Positions 1 through 14,040 are shown, numbered from the stretch's first letter. The stretch: DNA of 64,000 nt from Dipteris shenzhenensis (GCA_047967505.1 CM106540.1), one strand, 5' to 3'. Numbers and translations are program-made. Notes: generated by a model not told the origin, from the sequence alone.

Positions 1-330
1 TTTGCTGCTTTTACTTTTCAGAAGCAATGCGCTTGCGACGTTTAATATGTCATGTCCTGGCTTCCTGCAATAATTACAGCGTTTGCTGTTTTTCTTCTTT
101 GCATCAGACGGGGCAAAATTAGATGCGTGTCCAGCAGTAGATGAGCCTCCAGAAGGCTTGGATTTGCTGTAATTTTTCCCGTTATGTTGTGGACTTCGAG
201 TTTGCATTTGTGCTTTTGAGCTTAGTTTAGTATAGTACTCAGCAAAGGGTCTTAGTGATCCCTTTGCCTCAGCCCATAGCGGCTTGTATGAGTATTGGTC
301 ATTCTGATATTGCACTTTGTCTTAAGCCCG
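1..330 (-). pseudogene. Ty1/copia gag C-terminal relic with zinc knuckle
   Basis: Read on the minus strand, this stretch encodes the basic, Gly/Ser/Lys-rich end of a copia Gag (WAEAKGSLRPFAEYYTKL, then a Ser/Gly/Ala linker) followed by a CCHC knuckle that starts CNYCRKPGHDI at about 47-79. A frameshift straight after GHDI removes the last Cys from the frame. The next frame continues KRRKRIASEK, the usual sequence after a copia knuckle. Gag CCHC motifs bind the element RNA. An in-frame stop lies upstream at about 330 and the left side is cut by the window edge, so only a fragment is visible. It is nested upstream of the ALG14 exons, perhaps in a long intron of that gene. Family assignment is sound; exact boundaries are not. 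Confidence 0.6.
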
Positions 331-356
331 TGAGGCCTCCTGAAGACAGTAATACA

Positions 357-380
357 TCTCTTTCTCTCTCTCTCTCTCTT
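357..380. repeat. (CT)n microsatellite
   Basis: A run of CT dinucleotides with one T interruption, directly beside the gag relic. On the plus strand it translates as a meaningless LSLSLS string. Confidence 0.9.
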
Positions 381-1167
381 CACATTCTTACTCTTATTTT
401 CTGCTTTGTTTCTTCCTTTTTGCTATTGAAGTTTTGTTCTTTGGTTGGGATTTTAAAACTTAGGTTTACCCAAAGAATCTTTTGAAACCCAGATGACAGC
501 TTATGCTTGGGTATTGATGAGAATCTAAGCATAGCTTTGCTTGCTTAGTTTTTTTTGTGGTCAATCACTCATAATTTTGTCTAAAGTCGCTTCTTTCCTT
601 TGATCTTTCGCTCATTCTATAAAAAATTTCAATTGGTAAGGTTGGATGTATTCTAGTCTTATAATGGTATGCATAATATGCATCACGCCCCATACTCGAT
701 GCATAAGCTCCCCTCACCAAAATCGACTACTGCACTCACAAGCAGAATTCTTTACCAAACTAGATTTTCAATCCATGAACGTAAACTTGCAGTTCAGTAT
801 GTGTAATCCGTATCAAAAGAGACATTGAAAATATTTTGAAGAGCATGATAAAACATATGGAGCCGCAACTTGCAACTGTCTTGCTCAGTAATGACATCCC
901 ATTTAGAAAGGATATAATATTTGAACTTCATTACTTCTAATCGACATTGTCACTCGGACAGGAGTCCCCTCCTTTGCAAAAGGAATAAGATAAGAGGTAT
1001 AAAAAAGGAACATGGAAGGGTACATTACATCTACACCACTTCTAAAGCATTGTTCTCTTAGCTATTTTAGTATCAAATCTATCTAGCGCTCCTGCCACAA
1101 TTCCCATATCCTTCACCCATACTTCCCGCTCCCTACATGGTCTCTCTTTCTCACCATCCTTGCTTCT

Positions 1168-1206
<39 letters not shown>

Positions 1207-1223
1207 GTCTCTCTGTCTCTCTC
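1168..1223. repeat. (CT)n microsatellite
   Basis: A pure CT run of about 34 bp at 1168-1201, followed by an imperfect CTCTGT-containing extension to 1223. An unconvincing reading frame runs through it. Confidence 0.9.
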
Positions 1224-1526
1224 AACTCTACCCTTCACCTTGAGCACTTCCTTCAATTCTGGACTGACTCCAGACCTTGCTGGTTTTATGTGGTTTTAAA
1301 AGAACAGTTCCTGCGTTGGTGGATTTATATTTCTTTTTGTTGAGTCAATTTTAAAAATGTCTTCACCCAGTTCTTGCATTTTGAGTAGAAATCCGTGGCA
1401 CTCTGTTTACTACAGTTTTTTACAGTATCCTGTCTCTGTCTTGTGTATTCGTTGCCATATATATGCTACATCATATCCAAGATGTGGAAAGGGGCGTGAA
1501 ATATTGCTACATTCAGTCTTAAAATA

Positions 1527-1719
1527 TGCTGTCTTCATTTGCTGAAGCATCCACATTTCTTGCTCAGGGTCAGGTGCCTTTCATTTCTGTCTTTCATTTC
1601 TCTTTAATCTAACATGCTGTCTTCATTCAGTATTAGATTCATTTGTCTGAAGCATCCACATTTTGTTGCTCAGGGTCAGGTGCCTTTCATTTCTGTCGTT
1701 CTTTTCTCTTTGATCTAAT
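1527..1719. repeat. Tandem duplication, about 86-bp unit
   Basis: Two copies of a segment containing TGCTGTCTTCATT, GAAGCATCCACATTT, GCTCAGGGTCAGGTGCC and TTTCATTTCTGTC. Copy 1 spans about 1527-1612 and copy 2 about 1613-1719; copy 2 carries roughly 20 extra bases. It ends immediately before the acceptor of the first visible ALG14 exon, so the polypyrimidine tract of that acceptor lies in the duplicated DNA. Confidence 0.75.
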
Positions 1720-1736
1720 AAAGAATCTCAATGCAG

Positions 1737-2075
1737 ATTTTATGCAATGGGCCAGGCACATGTATACCTATCTGTGCGGCCGGTTTTCTTTTGAAGGTGC
1801 ACTCTCACTGTGTTAGGCAAATGCTCACCCTGCATGTGGGTTTAGATAGGAAACTGGTCTGTATAATAATATTTTGGCTGATTTTTCATGCCGTGCAGGT
1901 TATGGCTGTCAAGTGGGTTGTAATTGTTTATGTGGAGAGTATAGCAAGGGTAAGAAGGCTTTCCCTTTCTGGCTTGATCTTGTATAAACTCAAGCTTGCT
2001 GATAAGTTCTTTGTTCAGTGGCCTCAGCTGCAGGAAAAATTTCCTCGTAGTGACTTTGTAGGTCGATTGATGTGA
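1737..2075 (+). CDS. ALG14: ALG14, UDP-GlcNAc transferase subunit, last two exons (partial)
   Basis: ALG14 is the membrane anchor that recruits ALG13 to the ER to form the UDP-GlcNAc:dolichol-PP-GlcNAc transferase, the second step of N-glycan precursor assembly. Exon A (1737-1796, after CAG) encodes ILCNGPGTCIPICAAGFLLK, the conserved NGPGTC segment of the family. Exon B (1899-2075, after GTGCAG) encodes VYVESIARVRRLSLSG, then FFVQWPQLQEKFP and the C-terminal GRLM-stop, matching the family's YVES...SLSG...VQWP...P...GR ending. The intron between them (1797-1898) is 102 nt, GT-AG, phase 0 and has no in-frame stop, so retention would add 34 residues. The conserved residues are intact, so I read this as a real gene end. 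Upstream exons with the N-terminal membrane segment and glycine-rich loop were not found in the window. An AATAAA at 2542 could serve polyadenylation. Confidence 0.8.
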   Translation: MLCNGPGTCIPICAAGFLLKVHSHCVRQMLTLHVGLDRKLVCIIIFWLIFHAVQVMAVKWVVIVYVESIARVRRLSLSGLILYKLKLADKFFVQWPQLQEKFPRSDFVGRLM

Positions 2076-3264
2076 AATATCAATTTGACAAGTCAAAGTT
2101 AGAGGGAATTTATATTGTAAGCCTGATACCTGATGAAAATGACAACTGTTCGCTATGCCACTTTAATGGGCCTCACAGTGGGTGGCAATTGCTGAGTTTA
2201 ACATGGTTTAGTTTACAAAGATTTCTAGATTCACAGTTTGTCATGGGATAAGCTCTTTTCTTATAGGCCATAGGCATTTTGTGAAGCACTCACCATTGTA
2301 GCTTGTAGACCTTGGTCAGACCTTGGTCATGGGTAGAAAAATCTCTCCGATTGGTCTCAAAGAGAAGTACATGTATGAAAACGAAGTCCGTGGACACTAA
2401 TAAACTTACAATTGATCAAGATATACTAATCTCATTTTCCACTTTTTTGGTGTTTGTTTGGGTTTCAGCCCTTCACTTTCACATGCGCACCATGGATAAT
2501 TCTTTTATAAGTTCTGGCGTCACATAGATACACTTGGTTATAATAAATTAGCATGTAGGGTCGTATTGGGTACTAGATGACTTGTATGTAAAAACTGATT
2601 GTAGTTCAGTGAACGAGCCTAGGGGCCTCCATATTGAGATTTAGCTGCCATGTTTAATGAACGAGCGTAAGGACTTCCATAGGTTGGTGCAATAGTAATT
2701 CTTGACACTGTACATGTGGCATTAATGCCATGGGCTGCCATAAGGCTTACTCTTACTATAAGATTTAGGATTTTCCTACAAAACCAATAGTATCTTTGTA
2801 TCTCATGCTATATGCAATCATTGTGCATTCTCTTTGCTCATACAAAGCTTGACAATTAATATTAGAGGCATCCTCCTAGGGTGTTGTTGCATAAGCTTGT
2901 TTACTTGCTCCTTGGAGAAGACATACAGAACTACAAAGCAAGAACGAGTTGTTTCATTAGCAAAGCTTGTGCCAAATCCAAAGTGATGCAAACACTGCGC
3001 ATAGCTCAAGTTGTAGGAAAGTAATCAAAATATCCTTTTTAGCACGGAAACATATTTTATTGGTTGTTATAATAGAAGAGAAAAAAAAAGAAGACAAAAA
3101 TCTTGGGTACTCAATCCATATACATGCAAAATCTTGGGTACTCAATCCAAAATCATTCATAGAAGCATAAGTACAAGCGTTTAAATTTAGCAATGAGAAA
3201 CCTAAGGCGTCGGTATTTGAGAAGAAGCAAGCCTCACTACCAGAGATGCTTAGCATCCGGGAAA
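2076..3264. other. Non-coding stretch after ALG14
   Basis: Begins with the probable ALG14 3' UTR (AATAAA at 2542-2547). The rest shows no recognisable gene. The last 300 bases lie downstream of the gypsy integrase relic in its own orientation and may include its 3' untranslated region. I could not define a 3' LTR. Confidence 0.5.
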
Positions 3265-6200
3265 TTATCTCCACACGTGTCGAAATGACATTGGATGACA
3301 TCCGTTGCCTCGAGAAATGGGTGGACTGAAATAGGGCCCAAGTCTGTAGCCATTAATTGGCTTCTGAAACCGCTTGCCATACAACGTGTCTAATAAAAAC
3401 GTGCCATCAAAATAGCACTTAATGAGCCTATATGGCTTAATCCATCGCAATTTCAATTTCTCGGGGTGAAGGCCTTGCTTGGAATCGGGTGAGTCATCCG
3501 TTGCCTCGGGAAACGAGTAAGGAGGCATCGGTCCAAAATAGGGCCTAATTTTGTAGCAATTAACGAGCTTTTTGAACCGCTTGTCCTACAACTTGCTTAA
3601 TAAAAATGTGCCATCATAACGGCACTTAATGAGTTGAAATGGCTCCGTCCACCGCAATTCAATTTCTCAGGGTAAAGGCGTTGCTTGGAACAGAAGTGGA
3701 GAAATGCACCCTTTTCTTGAACACTTGGATCTTGGAGTGCAGGTCCACCCAGTTCTTCCGACGATGTTGTACCACATTGGAGACATAGGATGCAACAAAG
3801 CGATCTTCTCCGAGCTGTAGGAGTTGGTCCATACGATTAGTGAGTGATTCTTCGGCGCTGAGTCGTTCTGCACCGCAATATGTAAATTGGGAACTAGGTA
3901 TTCCATGGGAACAATTGCCTCCACCCCATAGACCATCTTGAAGGGTGAGGCCAGTGGCGACCTTGTAGGTTGTTCGGTATGCCCATAGTGTAGAATATAG
4001 CATCTGGTCTCAGTCATGGTCTCTTGTTGTTGGATTTGGTCCCCGTTGTCTTGGGCATAGTATATTATGGACATTTTGTGAGCAATCATATGCCTCTTAG
4101 TCATCTTGGACATGACATCGTTGACAAAATGACCTCCCTGGTCACTGACGATTTCCCTTGGAGACGTGAAATGGGTCATAATCCATTCATAAATGAATTT
4201 GGCTATTGAAGCCGCTGCTTTATCACGCAATGCTCTTGCTTCAACCCACTTGGTACAATAGTATGTAGCCAACACCACATATCAGTTATTATAGATGGGT
4301 GGGCGGTTGGCTTGATCAGGCCAACGAAGTCGAGCCTGCACAAGATTGTTGATTGCTCATGTTGGGCCACGCATTAGCGGAATACCTTGTCGAGCCCTAA
4401 TTGATACAAGGTGCCTTAAATAAATTTGAAATAAATTTGAAAGGAGAAACTCCGAAGGGCGAGTCGCTTGCGCCTATCTCGGGATAGGTGTCGATCGGGG
4501 ATGCCGATATCGATAAAATGGTACATGTCATTCCATATGGGTACAAAGGTCAAGATCCTATCTGCCACATGAGATTGTTGTACGGGTCTACTAGTACATG
4601 TCTGATCACATTGTTGCATCTTCGGCGCGTGTTGCTAGTGAAGCCAGGAACAAGCTGGCGTTGGGGAAGTAATCCATGAAAAGGTATGGTGATTCGTCAC
4701 ATTGGGACAAATAATTGGCCACCGCGTGTGAGGAACCTGGGGTGTGAACAATGGAGAAGTCAAACTCTATAATAGCAACATACAATGGGCAAGCTTACCT
4801 ACAACGATCGGCCTGTTGGTGAGGTATGGAAGCGTCGAATGGTCCATGTGAAAGGTGAACCGGTTGCCAAAAAGGTAATGTCGGAATTTGTTGACGGAGG
4901 ATTATCATGCTGAGGGCTTCCTTCTCTGCGATACATTACTTCTTTTTGGCTGGGGAGTCTTCGGCTGGCATAGTAAATTGGGCGATACCAACCCTTCTGC
5001 TGTTGCATGAGTACTACGCGATCGCCATATTAGAAGCTTCGACGAAAACATGAAATGGGAGGTTCCAATCCAGGGGTTGTACCACTGGAGCCTTAGCCTC
5101 AGCGGTGTGGCCACATCTACAGGGTAACGAAGCATTCGGCTATGCCATTGAACTTGACCCAAAAATGAGCCAATCGTTAACTTGTTGTGGGTTGCGGAAC
5201 TTTGCAAACTTGCTCGGTAGGGTCTAGAGCAATGCCCTCTTTTGAAATGATACGTCCAGTAGCATGCTGCTGCTGAATGCAAAAGAGCACTTGGTCAGAT
5301 TAAGGGAGAGTCGAGACTCTCAGCACTTGGCTAGACATGGGTAAGGTGTTTAGCTTGATTGCCAAAAACACTGAAATCATCCAGGAACGTGCACATGAAG
5401 GTTGTGAGGTATTCTTCAAAAATCTGTTGGGCCAAGCGTTGGAAGGCGGCATGTGCATTCTTTAGCCTGAAGGTCATTACAATGGAGGCAAAAACGCCCT
5501 AGTCCATAATGACGGTTGTCTTCCCCTGGTATTCTTTGGCCATGCGAAGTTGATTGTAGCCATTGAAGCCATTGAGGAACGAGTACATCTTATGGTTGGC
5601 CATAGTGTCAAGCATGGAATCTATGAAGGGCAGAGGAAATGGATCCGTCATTGCTGCGGCATTCAATCGAATGATAATCCACACAAACTTATGACTTGTT
5701 TTTCTTCAGTATAGTAATAATGGGGGAGATCCACATGGCATGGTCGAGTGGATAGATAAATCCCACATGCAGCAACTTGTCAAGCTCTTCTTTGACCCTT
5801 TTGGCATAACTGGTATTTATCCGGTAATGCTGCATGTGAATAGGTTTTGCATCATCTTTGAGCACAATCCTGTGTTGATAGAACTGTGGGCCAATCCCCT
5901 TCATGTCCTTATAGCTGTATGCAAAAACATCGGTCTAGAAATTTTGCTGAAGTAAGCCGGGAGCTAAATCCAAACTATCTTTGGGTCTGAATCTATTCGG
6001 AGATTGTGGTCCATGAGGTCATCCTCCTCATGTTCAAAAGCTTCTTCTGCTTGAATGAGCTCAGTGATTCCCAGGTGATCGTGGAGATTGATCTTCTTTA
6101 TCATCTTCTCCGATCCCTAGGGCTGTTGTTTCTTGGGGAAATTGGTACTTCTTCACAATGAATGCTATATCGACCTCAAATTGGATGACGAGGGTTGGGT

Positions 6201-6862
6201 TACTCTTTCGGTGTTCTTTCTCCTCGGTGTCATCCAGTCCTTAATCATATTCACGGCTCTAGCTAATTGTGGCCAGAGATGCAGGTGAACCGATTGCTTA
6301 GCCGTAACGACGGATATCTTGAATATCTTCTCACCCTTCTGGATAGTGATCCCATCAGAGTCCCAATCTTGTTTTACTTGCACCTGGTGAATCCAAGGCC
6401 TTCTCAATAGCATGGGGTAAGCACCACTGATATCGTCCATCCAGAGTACCATGATTGGTATGATAAATGTAAGTTCTGCAACTGTAATAGAGAGCCACGG
6501 AGTAGGCCCATTGGCTGTACTCGTCGTTCGTTGTCCATTCTTGCCGCAAATGGGGCTGGCTCCCAGCCAAAAAACCCGAGCCGTTGACACATAGAATCGG
6601 ATGTTATGGTGACATCGGAGTCATTATCGAGCAAAACACCTAGGATTGGTTGGCCCTAAACTGTTGATGTGATTACTGCAATGTTTTCATCATATATTGG
6701 CCCTTCAGGCGAGTTTGGGTGTAGCATGGGATGCACCACATAGACTTGCAGAATTGTGCCTATGGGACCTACATCACGTACTATGGGAGGTACCCTTTCC
6801 AGGGGATCATCCTTTGGGATTAGTGTAGTCAGCTCACATGGAGCAAGTATTTGTTTGCACAA
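3265..6862 (-). pseudogene. Ty3/gypsy retrotransposon pol relic
   Basis: Minus-strand pieces appear in the order protease, RT, RNase H, integrase, typical of gypsy elements. Protease: LDNDSDVTITSDS near 6600, where the expected D-S/T-G triad reads DSD. RT: QHRIVLKDDAKPIHMQHYRI at about 5860, FLNGFNGYNQLRMA at about 5540, and the catalytic FLDDF at 5373-5387. RNase H region about 4800-5280: RPIYYASRRL. Integrase: LDFVGLIKP at about 4320, CTKWVEARALRD, then VSDQGGHF at about 4130; the segment that should hold the third catalytic residue (NGQAE region) is scrambled. C-terminus: KLKLRWIKPYRL and GTFLLDTLYGKR. Multiple frameshifts and stops mean it cannot encode a working polyprotein. No gag was recognised. 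The 5' side (6860 onward) runs into pyrimidine-rich DNA. Confidence 0.85.
3300..3697. repeat. Tandem duplication of gypsy integrase C-terminus, about 198-bp unit
   Basis: The segment starting TCCGTTGCCTCG and ending near GGCGTTGCTTGGAA is present twice (about 3300-3497 and 3498-3695). Both copies encode, on the minus strand, the C-terminal integrase segment with the KLKLRW-like and GTFLL-like motifs. The copies differ at many positions, so the duplication is old. Confidence 0.75.
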
Positions 6863-6929
6863 TTACTGGCGGAAGGAGGGAATAAGATTGAGCAGTTTCT
6901 CCACGGACATGCTAATGTTGTTTCTTTCT

Positions 6930-8040
6930 TTTTTGAAAATTTTTGCTTACTTATCCACCTTTCTTTAAATACCCCTCTCCTTCCCTCCTTCATCTTTTTA
7001 CTTCTACCCCCCCCCCCTTTTTATTATCTATCTTCCTAAAAAGCCGCCCTCTCTACTCTATCTTCTAACCTTGTTTAAAATTTTTTTTTTCCTCCACCCC
7101 CCTCTCCCCTTTAATTTTTTCTTCAACTAACCCCTCTTATTTCCTTATTCGTAATCCACCTACTTATAAAATCCCCCCCTCTAGCCCTGAGTAAGTATTA
7201 GGGGGCTCATAATGTTTTGCTTTCCCTCCCATGGCTTTAGGTTAATTAGCAATTCATTAACTAGCCCTTCTCGCATTTTACCATCACATTAATTAGCCTC
7301 CTTACTAATTATTTTATTGATCGCTTTGGGTTAAATTCTTTACTGAGTACCCTCACTTTGTGTTAATTTCTTTTCATCACTATTAACATTCCCACTTTTG
7401 TCCTCTCTCATAGGTTTCCCTCCCCCCCCCCCTATAATTCTCTCTTTCCCCCCCCCTCTAATTTACTATGGCCCTCACCTATCTATTCTTTCTATTCATT
7501 ATTCCCCTCATTCCCCTTATAGTTCCTCATTCTCCCCTTTATTGTCCCTCAAATAGACTACTTACATTTTGTCTTTTTCTTTAATAATAATTCATTTATT
7601 TTAAACTCTCTTTTAGGTCTTTCCTTTCTTTACGTATTCTAATAGGCTTTAATAACCTTCATCCTTACAAGATCTTTTTTCCCTTAATTTTCCCCCCTTC
7701 CTCTCTCCCTATTTTTTCCTTCTACCTAACCCTTCAAGCTTCTAATTTATTGTGACCCCAATAACAAGGGAGGAGTGTCTATGACACCTATCTTTCCAAC
7801 TAAAGTTAAACTGGTTCTTATCATGTTTTCTTGTTGAATGGTGGTAGGTATGCAGATTCTCCTCTTCAGTAAAATAAGATGCTTGTCAGGACTTCACCGG
7901 CGTTATTATTTTGTGTTTACACTATTATACCAACTTTTGTTTTATGAACACCCATGTAATAAATAATTTTTTATCCACCTTTATCTGAGGTTCGTGCGTT
8001 GTGTTGTTAGAAGGTTTTATTTTTTAAATACACACCTAAA
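6930..8040. repeat. Pyrimidine-rich repeat unit, left copy
   Basis: Three parts follow each other. A (about 6930-7570) is C/T-rich and starts TTTGCTTACTTATCCACC. B (about 7571-7965) contains CAAGGGAGGAGTGTCTATGACACC at 7767-7790, where a polypurine tract is followed by a TGTC start like a 3' LTR boundary. C (about 7966-8040) contains GTGTTGTTAGAAGG. The same unit recurs at 9979-10870 with part B inverted. It may be the decayed end of an LTR element, possibly related to the neighbouring gypsy relic, but no complete LTR pair could be drawn. Contains several poly-C runs. Confidence 0.6.
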
Positions 8041-8479
8041 CCTTGTTAACCCTTGGCTGGGTTAACCATGTGCCATGTTGGTAATCGTTGGTCGGGTTAA
8101 CCACATGGCACATGCCACGTGCCACGTTGCTCGCTAAACCTTTATCAGGTTGTTTAGGGATGAGGTTCTTGTACAACTCTTCTTGAGGTAAGACTTATCC
8201 CTTTTAGGTGGAACTCTTTGGTGGAATTGTAATAACTACGCAATCGTTGTGCCTGGTGTGTGATTGTTTCATGATAGTTATGGTAATTTTAGTATGTGTC
8301 AAATTACATTGAACAATTTGATGATCAAAAAATAAATAACCGCTTAGAAACACTTACTATATTATGATCCCTTTTTCAAGTAATTATAAAGAGGCTTCCT
8401 CTTTTTGGGTGCGGGGTAGGACACCACTTGATGGGTGTCCTGCTCCCATCTTGTGGTGTCCCCTTGGGTAAGGGTGGGT
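8041..8479. other. Non-coding stretch with GGGTTAACCA/GTGCCA repeats
   Basis: Short direct repeats of GGGTTAACCA and (AT)GTGCCA lie at about 8060-8140, with CACGTG cores (GCCACGTGCCACG). No coding potential was recognised. Whether the G-box-like cores are bound by anything cannot be told from sequence. Confidence 0.4.
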
Positions 8480-8560
8480 ACACACACACACACACACGCA
8501 CACTTCCTCTCTTTTGGTTAGACCCTGGTCCCCTTGTCTCTCTCTCTCTCTCTCTCTCTT
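8480..8560. repeat. (CA)n then (CT)n microsatellites
   Basis: An almost pure CA run at 8480-8502, a 33-bp unique spacer, then a pure CT run at 8536-8559. Confidence 0.9.
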
Positions 8561-9978
8561 TCTTGTTTTTCTTATATATTCCTTAATTTCTCTTTAATTT
8601 TTTATTTTCCTTTATTTTCCCTAGGTCTCTTTGTTTTCCCTAAATTTTCTTATTTATTCTCCCTTTTTCTAACACTTTATCTCCAATTTTTCTTAATATT
8701 TAAATCTATTTTTTCAAAAAAATGTTACCTACCTGAAATTTTTCCTTTCTTTCTTTTTCCCTTTCCCTTATACTATTTATTTTTTCTATCCTTTTTCCTT
8801 TTTATCCTTTATCAATGGCTTCTTTTCTTTTCTATAAAATTTCTACTTTTTTCTTCTTTTAATTATTTGATGTACTAGTTTTATTGGTTTTTTCTAAATT
8901 TTCACTCTTCGTCCTTATCTTTGAATTTTTATTTCCTTGAATAAGTTTTCTCAATTTATCTTATTACTTTTTCTTTTCTTGTTTATTATCCCAATTTTAC
9001 TTAATATTTTCCCTATATTTTTCAAGAACCCCCTTCAATTTTATTATATTTTATCTCTCTAATTTTTCCTTTAAAATCCCCATATTTGGTTTTTCTTGTT
9101 ATTTCTTGACCTCTCCTAATTTTTTCCTTTTATTTTATTCCTTAAGCTTTAAATTTCAATTCTTGTAGTTATTTACATGTGCTTTGCTTTATTTTCTTTC
9201 CTTTTTCAACTTTTTAATTTACCCCCCTTTTTATTTGTAATTTTCCTTTTATTCATTCCTTTTTATTAAATCTAGTTTTTTCATTTTATTTATTTTTAAA
9301 TTAATGTTCTTAAACTTTTTCACCCCTCCTCGCATTCTTCACTTGTCCACCTTTCAAGATTTTTTAAACCACCCCGCACTTACCTATGAATCGCCTAGCT
9401 CTCTACATCCCCGTTCGACTGACCACCCTCCCATCTATTTAAAAGACGTCCTCTCCACCTCCTTACACCCGTGACTTGATTGCACTGCTGCCTCTCCGAT
9501 TTGGCTGCTCCTCGATTGTGCTACTTCAATCCCGCTGTCACGTTGTCACGGTGGGACTCCCTACCAGCCGTGCACTTACCTCTCTGAAACTATTGCTATA
9601 GCTCTAGCCCACGCCCTACCTCGTCCTGTGCGCCTCGTAGTGGTATTGTGGCACTACTGCTTGCCTTTTTGCCTTCTCTAGAGTCTAGAATATAGAGATT
9701 GCCTCTGCAATCCTGTGGTTCTTTCCTGTCCATAATTCACACCAGCCTCTAAATCCCAACTGCGCCGCTGCACCTCCGCTTGACCATGACCTCCATGGCT
9801 CCAAACTCCTGTGTAGCCCCCCAAATTGTTCGGTCTTCTCAAACATACACAAGTGGCATGAATCCCACACCCTTACCTTCCTTCGTCGCTGACTCAATGG
9901 AGTCTGGGCTATCAGGTTCTTTAAAAATACGTGTTATTTCTAAAAAGTACCCCCCCGCCCCCTTCCCCCTTCTTTCTT
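8561..9978. other. T/C-rich low-complexity DNA, no gene seen
   Basis: From 8561 to about 9340 the plus strand is almost entirely T and C. The open frame at 8534-8878 is a by-product of that bias (long runs of Leu, Phe, Ser). From 9340 to 9978 composition is more balanced, but I recognised nothing. This is the interval between the two copies of the pyrimidine-rich unit. Confidence 0.5.
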
Positions 9979-10870
9979 TTTTTAAAAATTTTGCTTACTT
10001 ATCCACCTTTCTTTAAATACCCCTCTCCTTCCCCCCTTAATCGTTTTACTTCTACCCCCCCCTTTTTCTATCTATCTTCCTAAAAACCCCCCCTACTAGC
10101 CCTTCTCGCATTTTACTGTCACATTAATTAGCCCTTCTCTCCTTACTAATTATTTTATTGATCACTTCTCATAGGTCCCCCTTTCCCCCCTCCTAATTCT
10201 CTCTTAAATTCCCCCCCTCTAATTTACTATGGCCCTCACCTATCTATTTCCCCCATAATCTTTCTATTCATTATTCCCCTCATTCCCTTGATTGTCCCTC
10301 ATTCTCTCCCTTATTCTCCCTCAAATAGACTACTTACATTATTTATTACATGGGTGTTCATAAAAATAAAAGTTGGTACAACAGTGTAAACAAAAAATAA
10401 TGTCAGTGAAGTCCTAACAAGCATCTTATTTACTGAAGAGAAGAATCTGCATACCTGCCACCATCCAACAAGAAAACATGATAAGAATCAGTTTAATTTT
10501 AGTTGGGAAGACAAGTGTCATAGACACTCCTCCCTTGTTATCAGGGTCATAATAAATTAGAAGATTTAGCCATAGACTTAACCAGTAAAATGTAAAATAT
10601 TAAGTGCAAAAGATGGGGTTTTTTTTTCAAATGTGGATCGGGTTGAGGGGTCAGGTAGAAGGAAAAAATAGGGAAAGAGGAAGAGGGGAAAATTAAGGAA
10701 AAAAAGGTCTTGTAAGGATGAAGGTTATCAAAGCCAATTAGAATAAGTAAAGAAAGGAAAGACCTAAAAGAGACTTTAAAATACACGAAATATTATTTAA
10801 AAAAAAAGACAATCGACCTTTACTTGAGCTTTGTGTGCCGTGTTGTTAAAAGGTTTTATTTTTTAAACAC
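9979..10870. repeat. Pyrimidine-rich repeat unit, right copy with inverted middle
   Basis: Part A (9979-10342) matches 6930-7570 in the same orientation, with internal deletions. Part B (10343-10803) is the reverse complement of the left copy's B; GTGTCATAGACACTCCTCCC at 10517-10536 is the complement of the TGTC boundary at 7778. Part C (10806-10870) is again direct (GTGTTGTTAAAAGG). The two inversion breakpoints can be placed to within a few bases, at CTTACAT on the left and AAGACAA on the right. Confidence 0.65.
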
Positions 10871-10990
10871 ACACACTTGCACGCACGCATGCACGCATGC
10901 ACATGCGCGTGCATGCCCATGCCCACTCCCATGCCCACACACACGCACACGCACATGCACATGCTCATGCACACGCACACACACACATGC

Positions 10991-11021
<31 letters not shown>

Positions 11022-11100
11022 CATTCATGCATGCATGTATGCATGTATGTATTCTGTATGTCTGTCTATCTATCTATCTATATGCATGTATGTATGTATA
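10866..11100. repeat. Compound CA / CATG / TATG / TCTA simple-sequence tract
   Basis: About 235 bp of almost perfectly alternating purine-pyrimidine DNA: CA and GCATG units, then (TATG)n, mixed GCATG, (TCTA)n and (TATG)n again. Open frames on both strands (His/Cys/Met/Tyr-rich) are artefacts of the repeat. Confidence 0.9.
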
Positions 11101-13572
<2,472 letters not shown>

Positions 13573-13999
13573 TCATTATTGGAATGCATTACCTAGGGTC
13601 ATAGGTTCCTACACTATTCAAAATACTTGTGGAAAAGTTGGGGTAGACCTTCGATAGACACTTAAAAAATCTCTTCTTCTCCAATGTAGACACCTTAGGA
13701 TAAAACATTTCTTCTTGTCTATCATCGTACTCTTCCATGTGGGGCTCCAATAATTGTGAGTGAGAGAAATGATTTCTAGCTTGGTTGATAGGGAGGTCTA
13801 AGTGATGATTTCTCCTTGAAAAGGAATGGGATGTATTGGTCCATGTGGTTTGGTGTGAGGCCTTTCTACTTGAATCCCATGCAATTTGCTAACTATTGCA
13901 ATGTCCCAATGTTTAACTTACATGAAATTCGCTCGCCTTGCTCCTGACAATCTTGTAGAAATTCAACCTCACAATTTCCTATCTTGCAGAGACAACAAC

Positions 14000-14003
<4 letters not shown>

Positions 14004-14040
<37 letters not shown>
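14004..14040. repeat. (AG)n microsatellite
   Basis: A pure AG run of about 36 bp, preceded by CAACGCAC. A duplicated word, GGATATTGCTTCAT, follows at 14039 and 14086. Confidence 0.9.

Larger units (their letters stand above)
381..1736. other. Non-coding stretch upstream of ALG14 exons
   Basis: No exon, RNA gene or transposase similarity was recognised here on either strand. It holds a CT microsatellite and an 86-bp duplication, listed separately. I looked for earlier ALG14 exons (GGHT motif, HYVIADTD-like and REVGQSY-like segments) and did not see them. If the gene is complete, this is probably intron, with the remaining exons left of the window. Confidence 0.5.

Noticed and set aside
1842-2096. 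84-codon minus-strand frame
   Set aside because: Shadow of the ALG14 exon B and intron on the other strand.
8534-8878. 114-codon Leu/Phe/Ser frame that looks like a multi-pass membrane protein
   Set aside because: The plus strand here is almost pure T and C, so hydrophobic codons follow from composition. No start context or family match.
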